A stretch of 64,000 nt of DNA from positions 1 through 64,000 of the forward strand of contig NZ_FNRO01000024.1 in NCBI RefSeq assembly GCF_900107745.1, read 5' to 3'. This document shows, piece after piece, positions 43,937 to 52,461 of this stretch. The position numbers were made by a program, and so were the translations under genes. How positions within the stretch are numbered: the stretch's first letter is position 1; every line of letters starts with the position of its first letter. The notes beneath the pieces are model-generated. The model worked only from the letters and a program-made list of their open reading frames with translations. It was not told the origin of the DNA and made no database searches. This stretch comes from Variovorax sp. YR216. GTDB lineage: Bacteria; Pseudomonadota; Gammaproteobacteria; Burkholderiales; Burkholderiaceae_C.

Positions 43937-44929
43937 ATGAGCACACCGTCCCAACAAATCCTGAGCATGGGTTTCGGGTTCGCGCTTTCGCAGTCCCTTC
44001 GCGTTGTTGCCGAGCTGAGCATCGCGGATCTTCTTGCCGGGGGCGAACGCTCGGCCGACGAATTGGCCGAGGCTACCCGAACGAATGCCGACGCGCTCTA
44101 TCGCGTCATGCGCCTGCTTGCCAGCGAAGGCGTGTTTCGCGAGGTATCGCACCGACGCTTCGTTCAGACGGAACTGAGTGCGGCGCTTCGGTCCGATCTG
44201 CAGTCCAGCCCGCGTGATTTCATACGGATGATCAACGGCGAAGCCTTTCAAGCCTTCGCGCAGCTTTCCTATTCTGTTCAGACAGGCAAGCCCGCCTTCG
44301 ACCAGGTCTTCGGCGCCCCGAGGTTCGAGTGGCTCGGGGCCCATCCCGAGCAGGCCGCACTCTTCCAGCGCGGGATGATCGCCTTGAGTCAAGGCAGTAA
44401 CGAAGCCGTGGCGGACGCGTACGATTTCAGCGCATCCCGCTGCGTTGTCGACGTCGGAGGAGGACACGGGCAACTCCTTTCGGCGATCCTGGCCCGCAAC
44501 GCCCACCTCCACGGCGTTCTGTTCGATTTGCCCTCGGGTATCGCTGCCGCGCGAACCGCAGCGGGAGGCCCATTGCCCCGCAGCGAGCTTGTCGCGGGCA
44601 ACTTCTTTGAGAGCGTGCCCCCGGCCGATACGCTCGTCCTGAAAAAAGTCATCCATGATTGGGACGATGAGCGCGCCGCCGCCATCCTGCGAAACTGCCG
44701 AAAGGCCATGGCGAGCAACGGCCGAATTCTCCTTGCCGAGACGATCATTCCCGCTGGGAACGATCCTGCCCTGATCAAGGCGATCGATGTGACGATGCTG
44801 GCCGTGCCTGGTGGACTTGAGCGGACCGAAAGCCAGTATGCAGAATTGCTGTCGCTTGCCGGGCTACGCCTGGAGCGGGTGATCGCGACCAAGGCCCCCA
44901 TCTCAATCCTCGAAGCTCGGCTCGCCTGA
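43937..44929 (+). CDS. SAM-dependent O-methyltransferase (family 2, COMT-like)
   Basis: Cytoplasmic methyltransferase of 330 residues. The N-terminal dimerisation domain is winged-helix-like (VVAELSIADLLAGG, RTNADALYRVMRLLASEGVF). The SAM-binding loop is DVGGGHG at 172-178 and the motif LKKVIHDWDDERAAAIL carries the catalytic base His240. These match plant-type O-methyltransferases and bacterial antibiotic or aromatic O-methyltransferases. The start at 43937 follows GAGGAG. It is a single gene with an unknown small phenolic or polyketide-like substrate. Confidence 0.88.
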   Translation: MSTPSQQILSMGFGFALSQSLRVVAELSIADLLAGGERSADELAEATRTNADALYRVMRLLASEGVFREVSHRRFVQTELSAALRSDLQSSPRDFIRMINGEAFQAFAQLSYSVQTGKPAFDQVFGAPRFEWLGAHPEQAALFQRGMIALSQGSNEAVADAYDFSASRCVVDVGGGHGQLLSAILARNAHLHGVLFDLPSGIAAARTAAGGPLPRSELVAGNFFESVPPADTLVLKKVIHDWDDERAAAILRNCRKAMASNGRILLAETIIPAGNDPALIKAIDVTMLAVPGGLERTESQYAELLSLAGLRLERVIATKAPISILEARLA

Positions 44930-45225
44930 GCACGCGAGCGAGGCCTATCGAGTCGTTGTTGGTTCGTCGCTTGAGCGACCGCTTTGCGACATGCTGGACA
45001 GCCAGTAATGGCACAGCTGGAGCATCGCCGGTCGTGTGGCACAGTTCGGCCAATTGCCGACTTTGACGAACGGCTTCTTGTGGGCGGCCTGATGTAGGTG
45101 GGACTTGGCCAATGCTGCCAATACGCGAGCTTCCAACAACGGCCCAGCTCCAAATCGCTGCGTGCGTGCTGTGCCTGAGTACTAGATCACCCAGTTCGCA
45201 TTGGTCAGATGCGCGAGCAGAGTCA
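44930..45225. other. Intergenic interval with a short repeat
   Basis: No gene recognised. It contains one copy (45030-45058) of a 28-base element repeated at 48701-48728. Confidence 0.4.
45030..45058 (+). repeat. Short dispersed repeat, copy A
   Basis: GGTCGTGTGGCACAGTTCGG followed by CCAATTGCC. It differs from the copy at 48701-48728 at about three positions. The minus-strand reading NWPNCATRP is shared in type with the other copy (NWPNFATRP). Confidence 0.6.
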
Positions 45226-47022
45226 TCACGCCCTCGGCGCTTCTTCTGGCAGCCCTGCCTTGCGCAGGCCTTCGGTCAGCAAGTCCAGATCGGCTGCACG
45301 CCTGTAGGCTGCGATGGCCCGCACCGATGCCATTGAGAATCCGGGACTGATGCGCCAGACCTCCGCCAAGGCCTCGTGCGCAAGGGCGTCCTCACCTAGC
45401 TGGCCGTGGCACGCGGCGAGAAAGAAATGCGAGGGTAGCGATTCGGGATGATGGGCGATGCTTCGCTTGATGAACTGCACGGCCTCCTTGAAACGACCCA
45501 TCAAGAAACAGGCTTGGCCGATGTAGAGCGTGTAATAGAAGGGATGGAACGGATTGAGGCGCTTTGCCTTTTCGATCAACTCAGCGACCCGCTCGGGCTG
45601 GCCAGCGAAATGCAGAGTGCCGGCGAGGGTGGCGTAGGCCTCGGCATTGTTCGGCTCGATCTCGATCCATCGTCTGACGGCCTCGAGTGCTTCGTCGTGT
45701 TGCCTCCTGAAGAGCAGGACGCTGGCCAGTGCTTCGTAGACCAATGGCAGCCTCGGATCGAGGCTCTTGGCCAACTGCGCCACTTCGAAGGCCCGCTCCA
45801 GCGCTCCCGATGAACCGGAGAACCAATCGTGTAGGAAGGTCAGGGCAAGTCCCGCATGCGCTTGCGCGTAGGCCGGGTCGAGTTCGATCGCCTTGTCGTA
45901 GTGCAGCCGCGCTGCGGCGTTGCCTTCCTTCGTGAACAGACGATACTGCTCGCGCCCGCGCAAGACCCAATCGTAGGCTTCCGGATTCTCGGTTTCCAGG
46001 CGCGAGGTCGCCGTGCCCGTGGTCTCCGCGAGCCTGATTTCGAGGGCACGGACGATCTGTTCGGTGATGTCGTCCTGCACGGCGAAAATGTCGGCAAGCT
46101 CGCGATCGTAGCGTTCAGCCCAGATATGGCCGCCCGTGTCGCCGTCGATCAGCTGCGCGGTCACCCTCATCCGCTGCCCCGACTTGCGGACGCTGCCTTC
46201 CAGGACGTAGCGAACACCGAGGTCGCGGCAGATTTCCTGGATCTTGGCGGCCTTCCCCTTGTAGGTAAAAGTCGAATTGCGTGCAATGACGAACAGCGCC
46301 GGGATGCGGGAGATCTCCGTAATGATGTCCTCGCTGATGCCATCGGCGAAGTATCCCTGTTCCAGGTCGCCACTCATGTTGGTGAAGGGCAGCACGGCAA
46401 TCGACGGCTTGTCGGGCAGGCGCAAGGCGATGTCGCCGACAGTCAGCGAAATCTCTGCGGCCGAAGGCGAGGCGGACAGGGTCGGTGGGTCGCCTGGAGC
46501 GCGGGCCCGGTATGCGCGGACGGGATCGGCGATGTTCTTGACCGTCTGCTCGCCCTGGTCCTCGAAGCTGGCCGCCACCTTGCCCTTGACCGCGCGAAGG
46601 ATCGAGTCCGAAAGTGTGATACCGCCCGGTTCGGCAAGTCCCTGCAGCCGCGCCGCGATGTTCACTCCATCGCCGTACACCGTACCGTCGGCCTTCTCGA
46701 TCACGTCGCCCAGGTGCACGCCGATGCGAAAGTGCATGCAACGGTCTTCGGGTAAGCCGGTCGCGAGCCCCGCCAGGTGTCGCTGCACCGCGAGTGCCGC
46801 CGTCACGGCGCCCGCGGCGCTGTCGAACACCGCCAGCACCGAGTCGCCGGCCGTATCGATCACGCGTCCGCCATGCAAGGCGACATGCTGGCGGAATATC
46901 GCGCGCGCGGCGTCAAGCGCCGCGACGGTGCCGCGCTCGTCCAGCGACATCAGGCGTGAGTAGCCTGCGGCGTCCGCGGCAAGGATGGCCAGAAGGCGAC
47001 TGTGCAGGTCCGGGGCTTGCAT
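45226..47022 (-). CDS. Class III adenylate/guanylate cyclase with TPR domain
   Basis: Protein of 598 residues, apparently cytoplasmic with no TM helix. Residues 8-170 form a class III cyclase domain. Metal-binding Asp17 (LAILAADAAGYSRLM) and Asp60 (DTAGDSVLAVF) are present, and Asn121/Arg125 in DGVNIAARLQGLAEPGG fit the transition-state residues. Residues about 205-330 match the FlgO/TolB-N-like domain that often links cyclases to TPRs (SIAVLPFTNMSGDLEQGYFA, AERYDRELADIFAVQDDITE). Residues 345-580 are TPRs (AYAQAHAGLALTFLHDWFSG). This architecture is common in alpha- and beta-proteobacteria. Whether it makes cAMP or cGMP is unknown. Confidence 0.88.
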   Translation of the reverse strand: MQAPDLHSRLLAILAADAAGYSRLMSLDERGTVAALDAARAIFRQHVALHGGRVIDTAGDSVLAVFDSAAGAVTAALAVQRHLAGLATGLPEDRCMHFRIGVHLGDVIEKADGTVYGDGVNIAARLQGLAEPGGITLSDSILRAVKGKVAASFEDQGEQTVKNIADPVRAYRARAPGDPPTLSASPSAAEISLTVGDIALRLPDKPSIAVLPFTNMSGDLEQGYFADGISEDIITEISRIPALFVIARNSTFTYKGKAAKIQEICRDLGVRYVLEGSVRKSGQRMRVTAQLIDGDTGGHIWAERYDRELADIFAVQDDITEQIVRALEIRLAETTGTATSRLETENPEAYDWVLRGREQYRLFTKEGNAAARLHYDKAIELDPAYAQAHAGLALTFLHDWFSGSSGALERAFEVAQLAKSLDPRLPLVYEALASVLLFRRQHDEALEAVRRWIEIEPNNAEAYATLAGTLHFAGQPERVAELIEKAKRLNPFHPFYYTLYIGQACFLMGRFKEAVQFIKRSIAHHPESLPSHFFLAACHGQLGEDALAHEALAEVWRISPGFSMASVRAIAAYRRAADLDLLTEGLRKAGLPEEAPRA

Positions 47023-47637
47023 GCGGACATTGTGGCGGATCGCCTCGCTCGTGGACCAAACATCTCGAGCGGCTGCGTCAGGGTTGGCTGGCCGAGGCTT
47101 CGAATGTCGGGTCGGGGCACGAAGCCGCGGTCCGCCCCGCCCTCTTTAAGGACTGCACTCGCTGCAGAACGGCATTCGACGCTTCATTTATCGAAGCCAG
47201 CTATCGGACGTCCGTTACATACCTGTGTCGCTCTTTGCTCGACAGCTCGAACCGGGTGACTTCGCCATCTCCGAGAGGTCCCGCCTGGGTGGGGTGCTGT
47301 GCTCGTCAAGCCTTACCTCCCAACCTCGAACGCTGACCGAAGATGGGAAGCCGGACATGACGGTGTTCACGCTCGTGCTCGCCACTGCCAACGACTTGCC
47401 GAGGCTTCAGGTAGGACAAGACGTTGAACTCGAAGAAGCGTGACCCGTCCCGGCCAACGGCAGCCGGTTGGCTGCGCCTCAGAATTCTCGGGATAGCGGA
47501 TGCACGCGGCGCGTACGACGATTTGGTTCGGGAGTGCAGCGAGCACTGATGGGGTTGGTCGCGGCAGCGAATATCACCCGCTCCGCGGTTCGGTCGCTTG
47601 GCTCGCCTTGATAATAGCGGCTGTGTGTCAGCAACCG
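47023..47637. other. Intergenic interval with a diverged repeat
   Basis: No gene recognised. Holds the diverged repeat copy 3 (47116-47170). A plus-strand frame ending at 47443 reads MTVFTLVLATANDLPRLQVG near its end; it is coherent but of no recognised family. Confidence 0.35.
47116..47170 (+). repeat. Dispersed repeat, copy 3 (diverged)
   Basis: GGCACGAAGCCGC, then GGTCCGCCCCGCCCTC and later CGCTGCAGAACGG. The order of blocks matches copies 1 and 2 but with many substitutions. It is probably an old copy of the same element. Confidence 0.45.
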
Positions 47638-48666
47638 ATGGCCCGCGAACGAATTCAAGATAGCGTTGTCGCCTGCAGTCGCAGGAGGTTCATTTGCGCG
47701 GCGGCGGCGGCTGCTGCGGTCGTCGCACCAACGCTGGGCCTTGCACAGCTGCCGAAGAAGGTCTTCAGGATCGGCTACCTTAACCTGCGTTCTGGTCCGA
47801 ACTCCTCCGACGAAGCCTTTATCCAGCGATTGCGCGAACTGGGCTACGAGGTCGACCGCAACATCATCGTGGAGTACCGCTGGGCGGACAACGACCTGGC
47901 TCAGCTGGAGCAACAGGCCGATGAACTCGTTCGCCTCAACGTCGATGTGATCGTGACGGCCGTGACGCCTGCTGTACAAGCGGCGAAAAAGGCCACCTCG
48001 ACGATCCCAATCGTCATGGCTGCAGCCGCCGATCCGGTGAGCACGGGTCTGATCACGAGTCTTGCCCATCCGGGCGGCAACCTCACCGGCTTTTCCTTCC
48101 TCACCAACGACCTGGCAGCAAAACGCATTCAACTCCTGCGCGAAATCGTGCCTAGCGCCGCAAGGGTGGCAGTGCTCACATGGGGCGCTGCGCAGGGTTC
48201 AGGCTCACCCAGCGAGCAACTTGTCGCCCAAACAGTGGCAGCCGGTCGGCAACTGGGCTTCGAAATATCCCACGTGAGCATCGGAGATTCGGGTGACGTT
48301 ACGACCGCCCTTGAAGCAATGGCGCGCACCCGTCCGCAGGCGCTGATCGTACAGGTGAGCTCGCTGACCTACGAGCATCGCGGAGTAATCGTCGATGCCG
48401 CGAGGCGCATGCATCTGCCCGACATGTATGAGACACGGCTGATGGTAGAAGCGGGTGGGCTCGTATCCTATGGCCCGGACGTGGACGAGCTCTATCGCGG
48501 CGCCGCGACGTACGTGGACAAGATCTTGCGCGGCGCGCGGCCCAACGACCTTCCGGTCGAGCAGCCAACCAAGTTTGAGCTCGTCTTGAATCTGGAGGCC
48601 GCCAAATCGCGCGGGATTGCAATCCCGCCGGCATTGTTGCGGCGCGCTGATAAGGTCATTCGGTAA
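47638..48666 (+). CDS. ABC-type periplasmic substrate-binding protein (ABC_sub_bind family)
   Basis: Exported protein of 342 residues. The start at 47638 places a twin-arginine-like CSRRRFICAAAAAAAVVAPT near the N-terminus. The body matches the TrpX-like ABC_sub_bind family: RIGYLNLRSGPNSSDEAFIQ, RLRELGYEVDRNIIVEYRWA, VTPAVQAAKKATSTIPIVMA, GNLTGFS and an ending ALLRRADKVIR. No permease or ATPase gene is adjacent, so this is an orphan binding protein. The ligand is unknown; some family members bind aromatic amino acids. Confidence 0.88.
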   Translation: MARERIQDSVVACSRRRFICAAAAAAAVVAPTLGLAQLPKKVFRIGYLNLRSGPNSSDEAFIQRLRELGYEVDRNIIVEYRWADNDLAQLEQQADELVRLNVDVIVTAVTPAVQAAKKATSTIPIVMAAAADPVSTGLITSLAHPGGNLTGFSFLTNDLAAKRIQLLREIVPSAARVAVLTWGAAQGSGSPSEQLVAQTVAAGRQLGFEISHVSIGDSGDVTTALEAMARTRPQALIVQVSSLTYEHRGVIVDAARRMHLPDMYETRLMVEAGGLVSYGPDVDELYRGAATYVDKILRGARPNDLPVEQPTKFELVLNLEAAKSRGIAIPPALLRRADKVIR

Positions 48667-48700
48667 GGGCAAGGCCACCCAGAGCGAATTGCTCAGCAGG

Positions 48701-48728
48701 GGTCGTGTGGCAAAGTTCGGCCAGTTCC
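48701..48728 (+). repeat. Short dispersed repeat, copy B
   Basis: GGTCGTGTGGCAAAGTTCGG followed by CCAGTTCC, matching the element at 45030-45058 with about three differences. Both lie just downstream of a coding region. Confidence 0.6.
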
Positions 48729-48793
48729 GGGCATTCTCGAAAGGCGGCTTTGTGGCGCCCCGTTGACCTCTTGCACCCTGCTTAGGGGGGTCA

Positions 48794-48975
48794 TCAAATC
48801 CAGAGGGCTGCGCGCCGGCCACCTCCGTCGACCTTCAAACCACGCGTGTAGATCATCGTGGTGGGGACGTTGGCGTGGCCCAGCAGATCTTGCACCGCTC
48901 GGATGTCGTATCCGGCCTGCAGAAGATGCGTCGCGAACGCGTGGCGCAAGCGCCCTAAAGGCGTCACATTATGTG
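48794..48975 (-). pseudogene. Integron-type/phage-type tyrosine integrase C-terminal remnant
   Basis: On the minus strand the frame reads GRLRHAFATHLLQ, then GYDIRAVQDLLGHANVPTTM and IYTRGLKVDGGG before a stop at 48794. These are the box II region and active-site His and Tyr motifs of tyrosine recombinases; the sequence is closest in form to IntI integrases (GYDIRTVQDLLGHSDV...TMIYTHVLKVGGGGVRSP). A frameshift after KV alters the end. Most of the protein is missing, and no attC-like array or attI site was seen nearby. Confidence 0.65.
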
Positions 48976-49035
48976 GCGTAGCTCGAGAACCCGGCCGCGC
49001 CGGTTGACCTAGGCATCAAACCAAGGAGGGGAACA

Positions 49036-49515
49036 ATGAGTTGGAAGGTCGCTTCTGGAAGCATCGTCTGTGTCTTGCTCGGTGCGTGCGGCACGACATC
49101 GGGAAGACCACCTGTGCAGCAATCGCAGGATCCATCGCGGTTCACATATACCCGCTTGTTTTGCTCGCAAGACAACGAGTCACACTTTGAGACGGTGACG
49201 ACCGACTTGGGTAAGGTCGATGTCGCGCCGCCCGCCCCTCCGTTCTTCACTAAGGCGAATCCGGCCTCGCGAATAGCATTCGCCGGCTTCGATCGGGCGT
49301 GGGGCGTTCAGGATCTTCAAGGGCGCACGTTCCATCCTGCGCCCTCTGCGCAGTTCGTGGTCTACCTCCAAGGCACCATGGCGATAACCGTCACGGATGG
49401 CGAAACTCGGCGTTTCGGGCCGGGAGACGTGCTGCGAGTAGAGGACACCGCGCCGTGCAAGGGACACATTAGCGTCGTCGGTGACAAACCGGCATTCACG
49501 GCAATCTCTCGGTGA
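49036..49515 (+). CDS. Cupin-fold lipoprotein
   Basis: Protein of 159 residues with an N-terminal lipobox (VCVLLGACG, Cys18), starting 4 bases behind AAGGAGGGG. After a variable part (residues 25-75, one extra Cys in LFCSQDN) the C-terminal half is a small cupin barrel: FHPAPSAQFVVYLQGTMAIT and TRRFGPGDVLRVEDTAPCKG. Classical His metal ligands are only partly present (TFHPAP, KGHISV). It may be a periplasmic ligand-binding or small enzyme-like protein. The family is not firmly recognised and it stands alone. Confidence 0.65.
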   Translation: MSWKVASGSIVCVLLGACGTTSGRPPVQQSQDPSRFTYTRLFCSQDNESHFETVTTDLGKVDVAPPAPPFFTKANPASRIAFAGFDRAWGVQDLQGRTFHPAPSAQFVVYLQGTMAITVTDGETRRFGPGDVLRVEDTAPCKGHISVVGDKPAFTAISR

Positions 49516-49585
49516 TGCTGCCAAGCTTTCGCTGACCTGACCTGCTACGGCGGGCTTCGCCAGCCGTAGCAGGCGGCTTGGCTCA

Positions 49586-49720
49586 AACGGTGGTGACGGC
49601 CACTGCCCTCTGCTCAGCGCCAACGGTGTGATCGCCATGCTCATTCCCTACGTAGCCGAGATCTATCCGGTGCACCTGCGCGGCACGGGCTCCAGCGTCA
49701 TCGCCGCCAGCTCGGGGACT
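49586..49720 (+). pseudogene. MFS transporter remnant
   Basis: The frame reads LLSANGVIAMLIPYVAEIYP then VHLRGTGSSVIAASS. This matches the region near TM10-11 of sugar/aromatic-acid MFS transporters (PYVAEIYPTRIRGTGSG). Upstream, a different frame gives QTVVTATAL, as expected after a frameshift. The rest of a 400-450 residue transporter is missing. Confidence 0.55.
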
Positions 49721-49947
49721 GACGGTCCCAAAGCGGATGGCATCGCTTGCAGATGAAGTCATACGCCAATGAGATGGCCGCCCGCAGGCAGTCACCTCAC
49801 GGGGCCATCCCTTAGTTGTGGTCGATGCCGCGATCCCCCGAAGCGCTAAGAGCACGGCAGCTCACCGACATCAAGCGGATCCGCAACTTCCGCAACGGCG
49901 CAAGCATTTCGTCCGGACACGCCGCACAACGGCATCCGAAGGTTCAA

Positions 49948-50557
49948 TCAACGCTGTTGTTCATGCCTGGCGATGAACGCCTCGACGGTGTCGTGCAGCA
50001 GTTCGGGCTTCTCCAGGAAGATGAAATGACCACCGTCCAGGATGGCGAACTCGGCGCCCGGAATCCGCGCCGCGAGCTCCGCGGAGAAGTATGACGGAGC
50101 ACAGAAGTCGTGCGCACCGACCAACACCAGCGTCGGTGTGTTGATCGATGGCAGGTCATCGAATGCGTCGTGCCCAACGATCATGTCGATCCTGGCAAGG
50201 CCAATCTCAGGCTCAAACGCAACGGCCGCCGCAGCGTTCACCCATGCCTCTACCCGCTCAGGATGCTCGCGCTGGAATCTCGGATCGAAGAGGAACAGTG
50301 CGTTGGCCTCAGTCGATGCGCGCAGGCCGGAGTCGGCCAGCATGCGTCGCCGCATGGCGAACTGACGTCGGTAGTAGGCGTCCGCGCGCGCGATGGAGGA
50401 AATGATCGTTGCGCTGCGTAAGGGGTCTCAGTGATGGATCGTAGATCAATCTGCGGGCCCCAGGAGGTGCCTACTCCAGCAAGTCCCGCCAGGAGAAGCA
50501 CGGGCGATCCTTGGCCTCGTAGTGGATCGAAACCCCGTCGGACACCACATCCGGCAC
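49948..50557 (-). pseudogene. Alpha/beta hydrolase with internal deletion and frameshifts
   Basis: From GTG 50557 the minus-strand frame gives VPDVVSDGVSIHYEAK. A second frame gives VLLLAGLAGVGTSWGPQIDL, and a third, from 50355 to the stop at 49948, gives INTPTLVLVGAHDFCAPSYF and EFAILDGGHFIFLEKPELL. Together they make the N-terminus, oxyanion region and C-terminal His segment of an alpha/beta hydrolase. The nucleophile GxSxG part is deleted. The C-terminal 135 residues alone would not be active. Confidence 0.65.
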
Positions 50558-50573
50558 TTTGTCCTCCAGCCGA

Positions 50574-51251
50574 TCACTGGACACTGACCTGCGTCTGCGC
50601 TCGCTCGCGGGAGTTCAGGGATTCACCGCTTCGAATCTCTGAGGCCAGATGGCGATAGAACTCTGCGCTCTCCGGATCAGCACCCTGCCCCAGGAGCTCT
50701 GTCAGGCGATCGAGCGCCCTGCGCGCCGCCTTCTCATTTCCTGCTTGCGAGAAATGGTCGGCTCCCTCATTGAAATGCTCGACTGCAGCCTCCCACTCGC
50801 CCAGCTTGACTGCGGCCTCGCCCAAGATGCAGTGGGCTGAAGCAGCCTCAGGCTTCGCCCCGGCAACCTGAGCTATCTCGAGGGCGTAAATTCCCTTGGC
50901 TTGCGCCTGTGCGTATTCGCCAAGCCGGTAGTAGCTGTCCGCGGTGAAAACCAGGATCTGCAGTGTCTCGGTCGCGTCGCCGCCCAGTGCGATCGCTTTC
51001 TCGAAGTAGCGGATTGCCTCACGGTCCTGGCCGGCGGTCTGGAGCTCGAATCCCTTCTGCACAATCTGCGCAAGGATGGGGTCCTTCAGGTTGATGGGCT
51101 GGACTTCCTTTGGCTTGGTGGCCGGCATGTGAAACGACCTCCGGCCGGTGCGATCCCACATGCGAAATCCCAGCCAGACTGCGACGATGGTGATGAGCGC
51201 GCCGGTGACAGCCATGCCGGCGCTCAGGAGATTGACATTGCCCGGGGACAT
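50574..51251 (-). CDS. Membrane-anchored TPR protein
   Basis: Protein of 225 residues with one N-terminal TM helix (LLSAGMAVTGALITIVAVWL) and a basic stretch after it, so the rest is probably cytoplasmic or periplasmic depending on orientation. Residues 70-200 are tetratricopeptide-like repeats (GQDREAIRYFEKAIALGGDA, LGEYAQAQAKGIYALEIAQV, LGEWEAAVEHFNEGADHFSQ). It is a scaffold for protein-protein contacts of unknown purpose. A good AGGAGG box precedes the start. Confidence 0.75.
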   Translation of the reverse strand: MSPGNVNLLSAGMAVTGALITIVAVWLGFRMWDRTGRRSFHMPATKPKEVQPINLKDPILAQIVQKGFELQTAGQDREAIRYFEKAIALGGDATETLQILVFTADSYYRLGEYAQAQAKGIYALEIAQVAGAKPEAASAHCILGEAAVKLGEWEAAVEHFNEGADHFSQAGNEKAARRALDRLTELLGQGADPESAEFYRHLASEIRSGESLNSRERAQTQVSVQ

Positions 51252-51530
51252 GGCGACCTCCTTCCTGGTGAGCCGCCCAAGAACAATAGTCTCTCAACGC
51301 AAGGCGTCAACGCCCAAATGGAGGACGGCGGAAGGCCAGGCCGGACGGCTTGCCCGGCCTGATAGGAAGAGCTTCACGCAGGCACGGCGACGATCACCGA
51401 CACCGGGCCAGCGGTCGCGACGACGCGATCGCGGGCATCGCGGAATTCGCCCTAGATGACGTTTGCGAGACCCCTGACGTGTCGGTCCAGGCCGTGAATG
51501 CCGACGTTACTTCGCGTCTGTTTGTTGAGG

Positions 51531-51917
51531 CTACAGTCTTGCCGCCGTATCGGACGAACCGATGTAGCGCGCAATCTTTTCGCCACGCCAGACAAAGACC
51601 TGAACCCATCGGGTCTCGTAAAGTTTTCCGCTCGACCGCGCCTTGGCCTTGGTGCGACCGAGCACCGTGATGTGCTCCGAGCCTTCGAGGAATTCCTGGG
51701 GTTCGAATTCCAGAATGTCGTCGGCCTCCGCGAGCTTGTTGAAGAATTCGGTGACCTGCTGCTTGCCTTTCCACGTGCCGCCATACGGCGTACCGGTGGC
51801 TGGGCCCGCGAGGTAGCTCCACTCGACATCGTCATGAAACAGCTCGAGGACGGCGGGTATGTCCCCCCTCTGGAAGGCCGCGAATCCAATCATCACGGTG
51901 TCAGTCGGTGCGCCCAT
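51531..51917 (-). CDS. SnoaL-like (NTF2-fold) protein, ketosteroid-isomerase related
   Basis: Cytoplasmic protein of 128 residues. The start at 51917 follows GAGGAG. FAAFQRGDIPAVLELFHDDV, then VEWSYLAGPATGTPYGGTWK and GKQQVTEFFNKLAE are the hallmarks of SnoaL/LinA-like small NTF2-fold proteins. Many act as hydrolases, isomerases or simple ligand binders. The catalytic Asp/His pair is not certain here. It has no operon partner. Confidence 0.85.
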   Translation of the reverse strand: MGAPTDTVMIGFAAFQRGDIPAVLELFHDDVEWSYLAGPATGTPYGGTWKGKQQVTEFFNKLAEADDILEFEPQEFLEGSEHITVLGRTKAKARSSGKLYETRWVQVFVWRGEKIARYIGSSDTAARL

Positions 51918-52461
51918 GGTGAACTCCTCAAGGAAGTAAAAGGGGGCGAGAAGTCTAGTCTCGGCGATTTCGCTCGACCAGACCACCCAATAGGGGATGT
52001 CATACATGCGGTGGAGAATGCGTGCCGAACAAAGTATCGGCTCTATGGGTGAGCCGATACTGAGCGAATCGAGCCAGCGACGCCTGCCAATGGCGGAGGA
52101 CCATGCGATTAGCTGCCTGCGGACCTCTTGAGGTAGTCGTGTATCCAGGAGCGTGCCTTTTCGGCGAGGTCCGCCCGTGCAACTGTCCCGTCGCCGTCGG
52201 GACGCACTACCGACAGTCGGCACATCAGAACGCCCGAGCCCATTACGACGGCCGCAAATTGGCCGCCTTAAAGAGGCACCTCCATGCTCCAGGCCGGCGG
52301 CGCGAGCGGCGCAGAACTCATAGACGCGATGACGCGGTCACTGGTGGTCGATGGAGATACTGCCTCTTCGGCTCTTATCGAGGCGCTTTGGCATGAAGCG
52401 CGCTTGGCGCCCTAAGGTGACCAGCCGCCGTCGGCCAGAAGCCGACACTCGGTGACGCTGC
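51918..52461. other. Gene-poor interval
   Basis: Only a possible small ORF at 52284-52415 (listed). On the minus strand near 52113-52223 a frame reads ADLAEKARSWIHDYLKRSAG with no recognised family or start. Otherwise nothing recognisable. Confidence 0.35.
52284..52415 (+). CDS. Possible small protein of 43 residues
   Basis: Starts at ATG 52284 with AAGAGG seven bases upstream. The sequence reads MLQAGGASGAELIDAMTRSL then VVDGDTASSALIEALWHEAR and ends LAP. It has an amphipathic helical composition and a GC-rich third codon position like true genes nearby. No family recognised; it may also be a C-terminal remnant. Confidence 0.35.
   Translation: MLQAGGASGAELIDAMTRSLVVDGDTASSALIEALWHEARLAP

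Noticed and set aside
48700..51000. A prophage or active genomic island
   Set aside because: Only a truncated integrase piece is present, with no structural phage genes, att repeats or tRNA.
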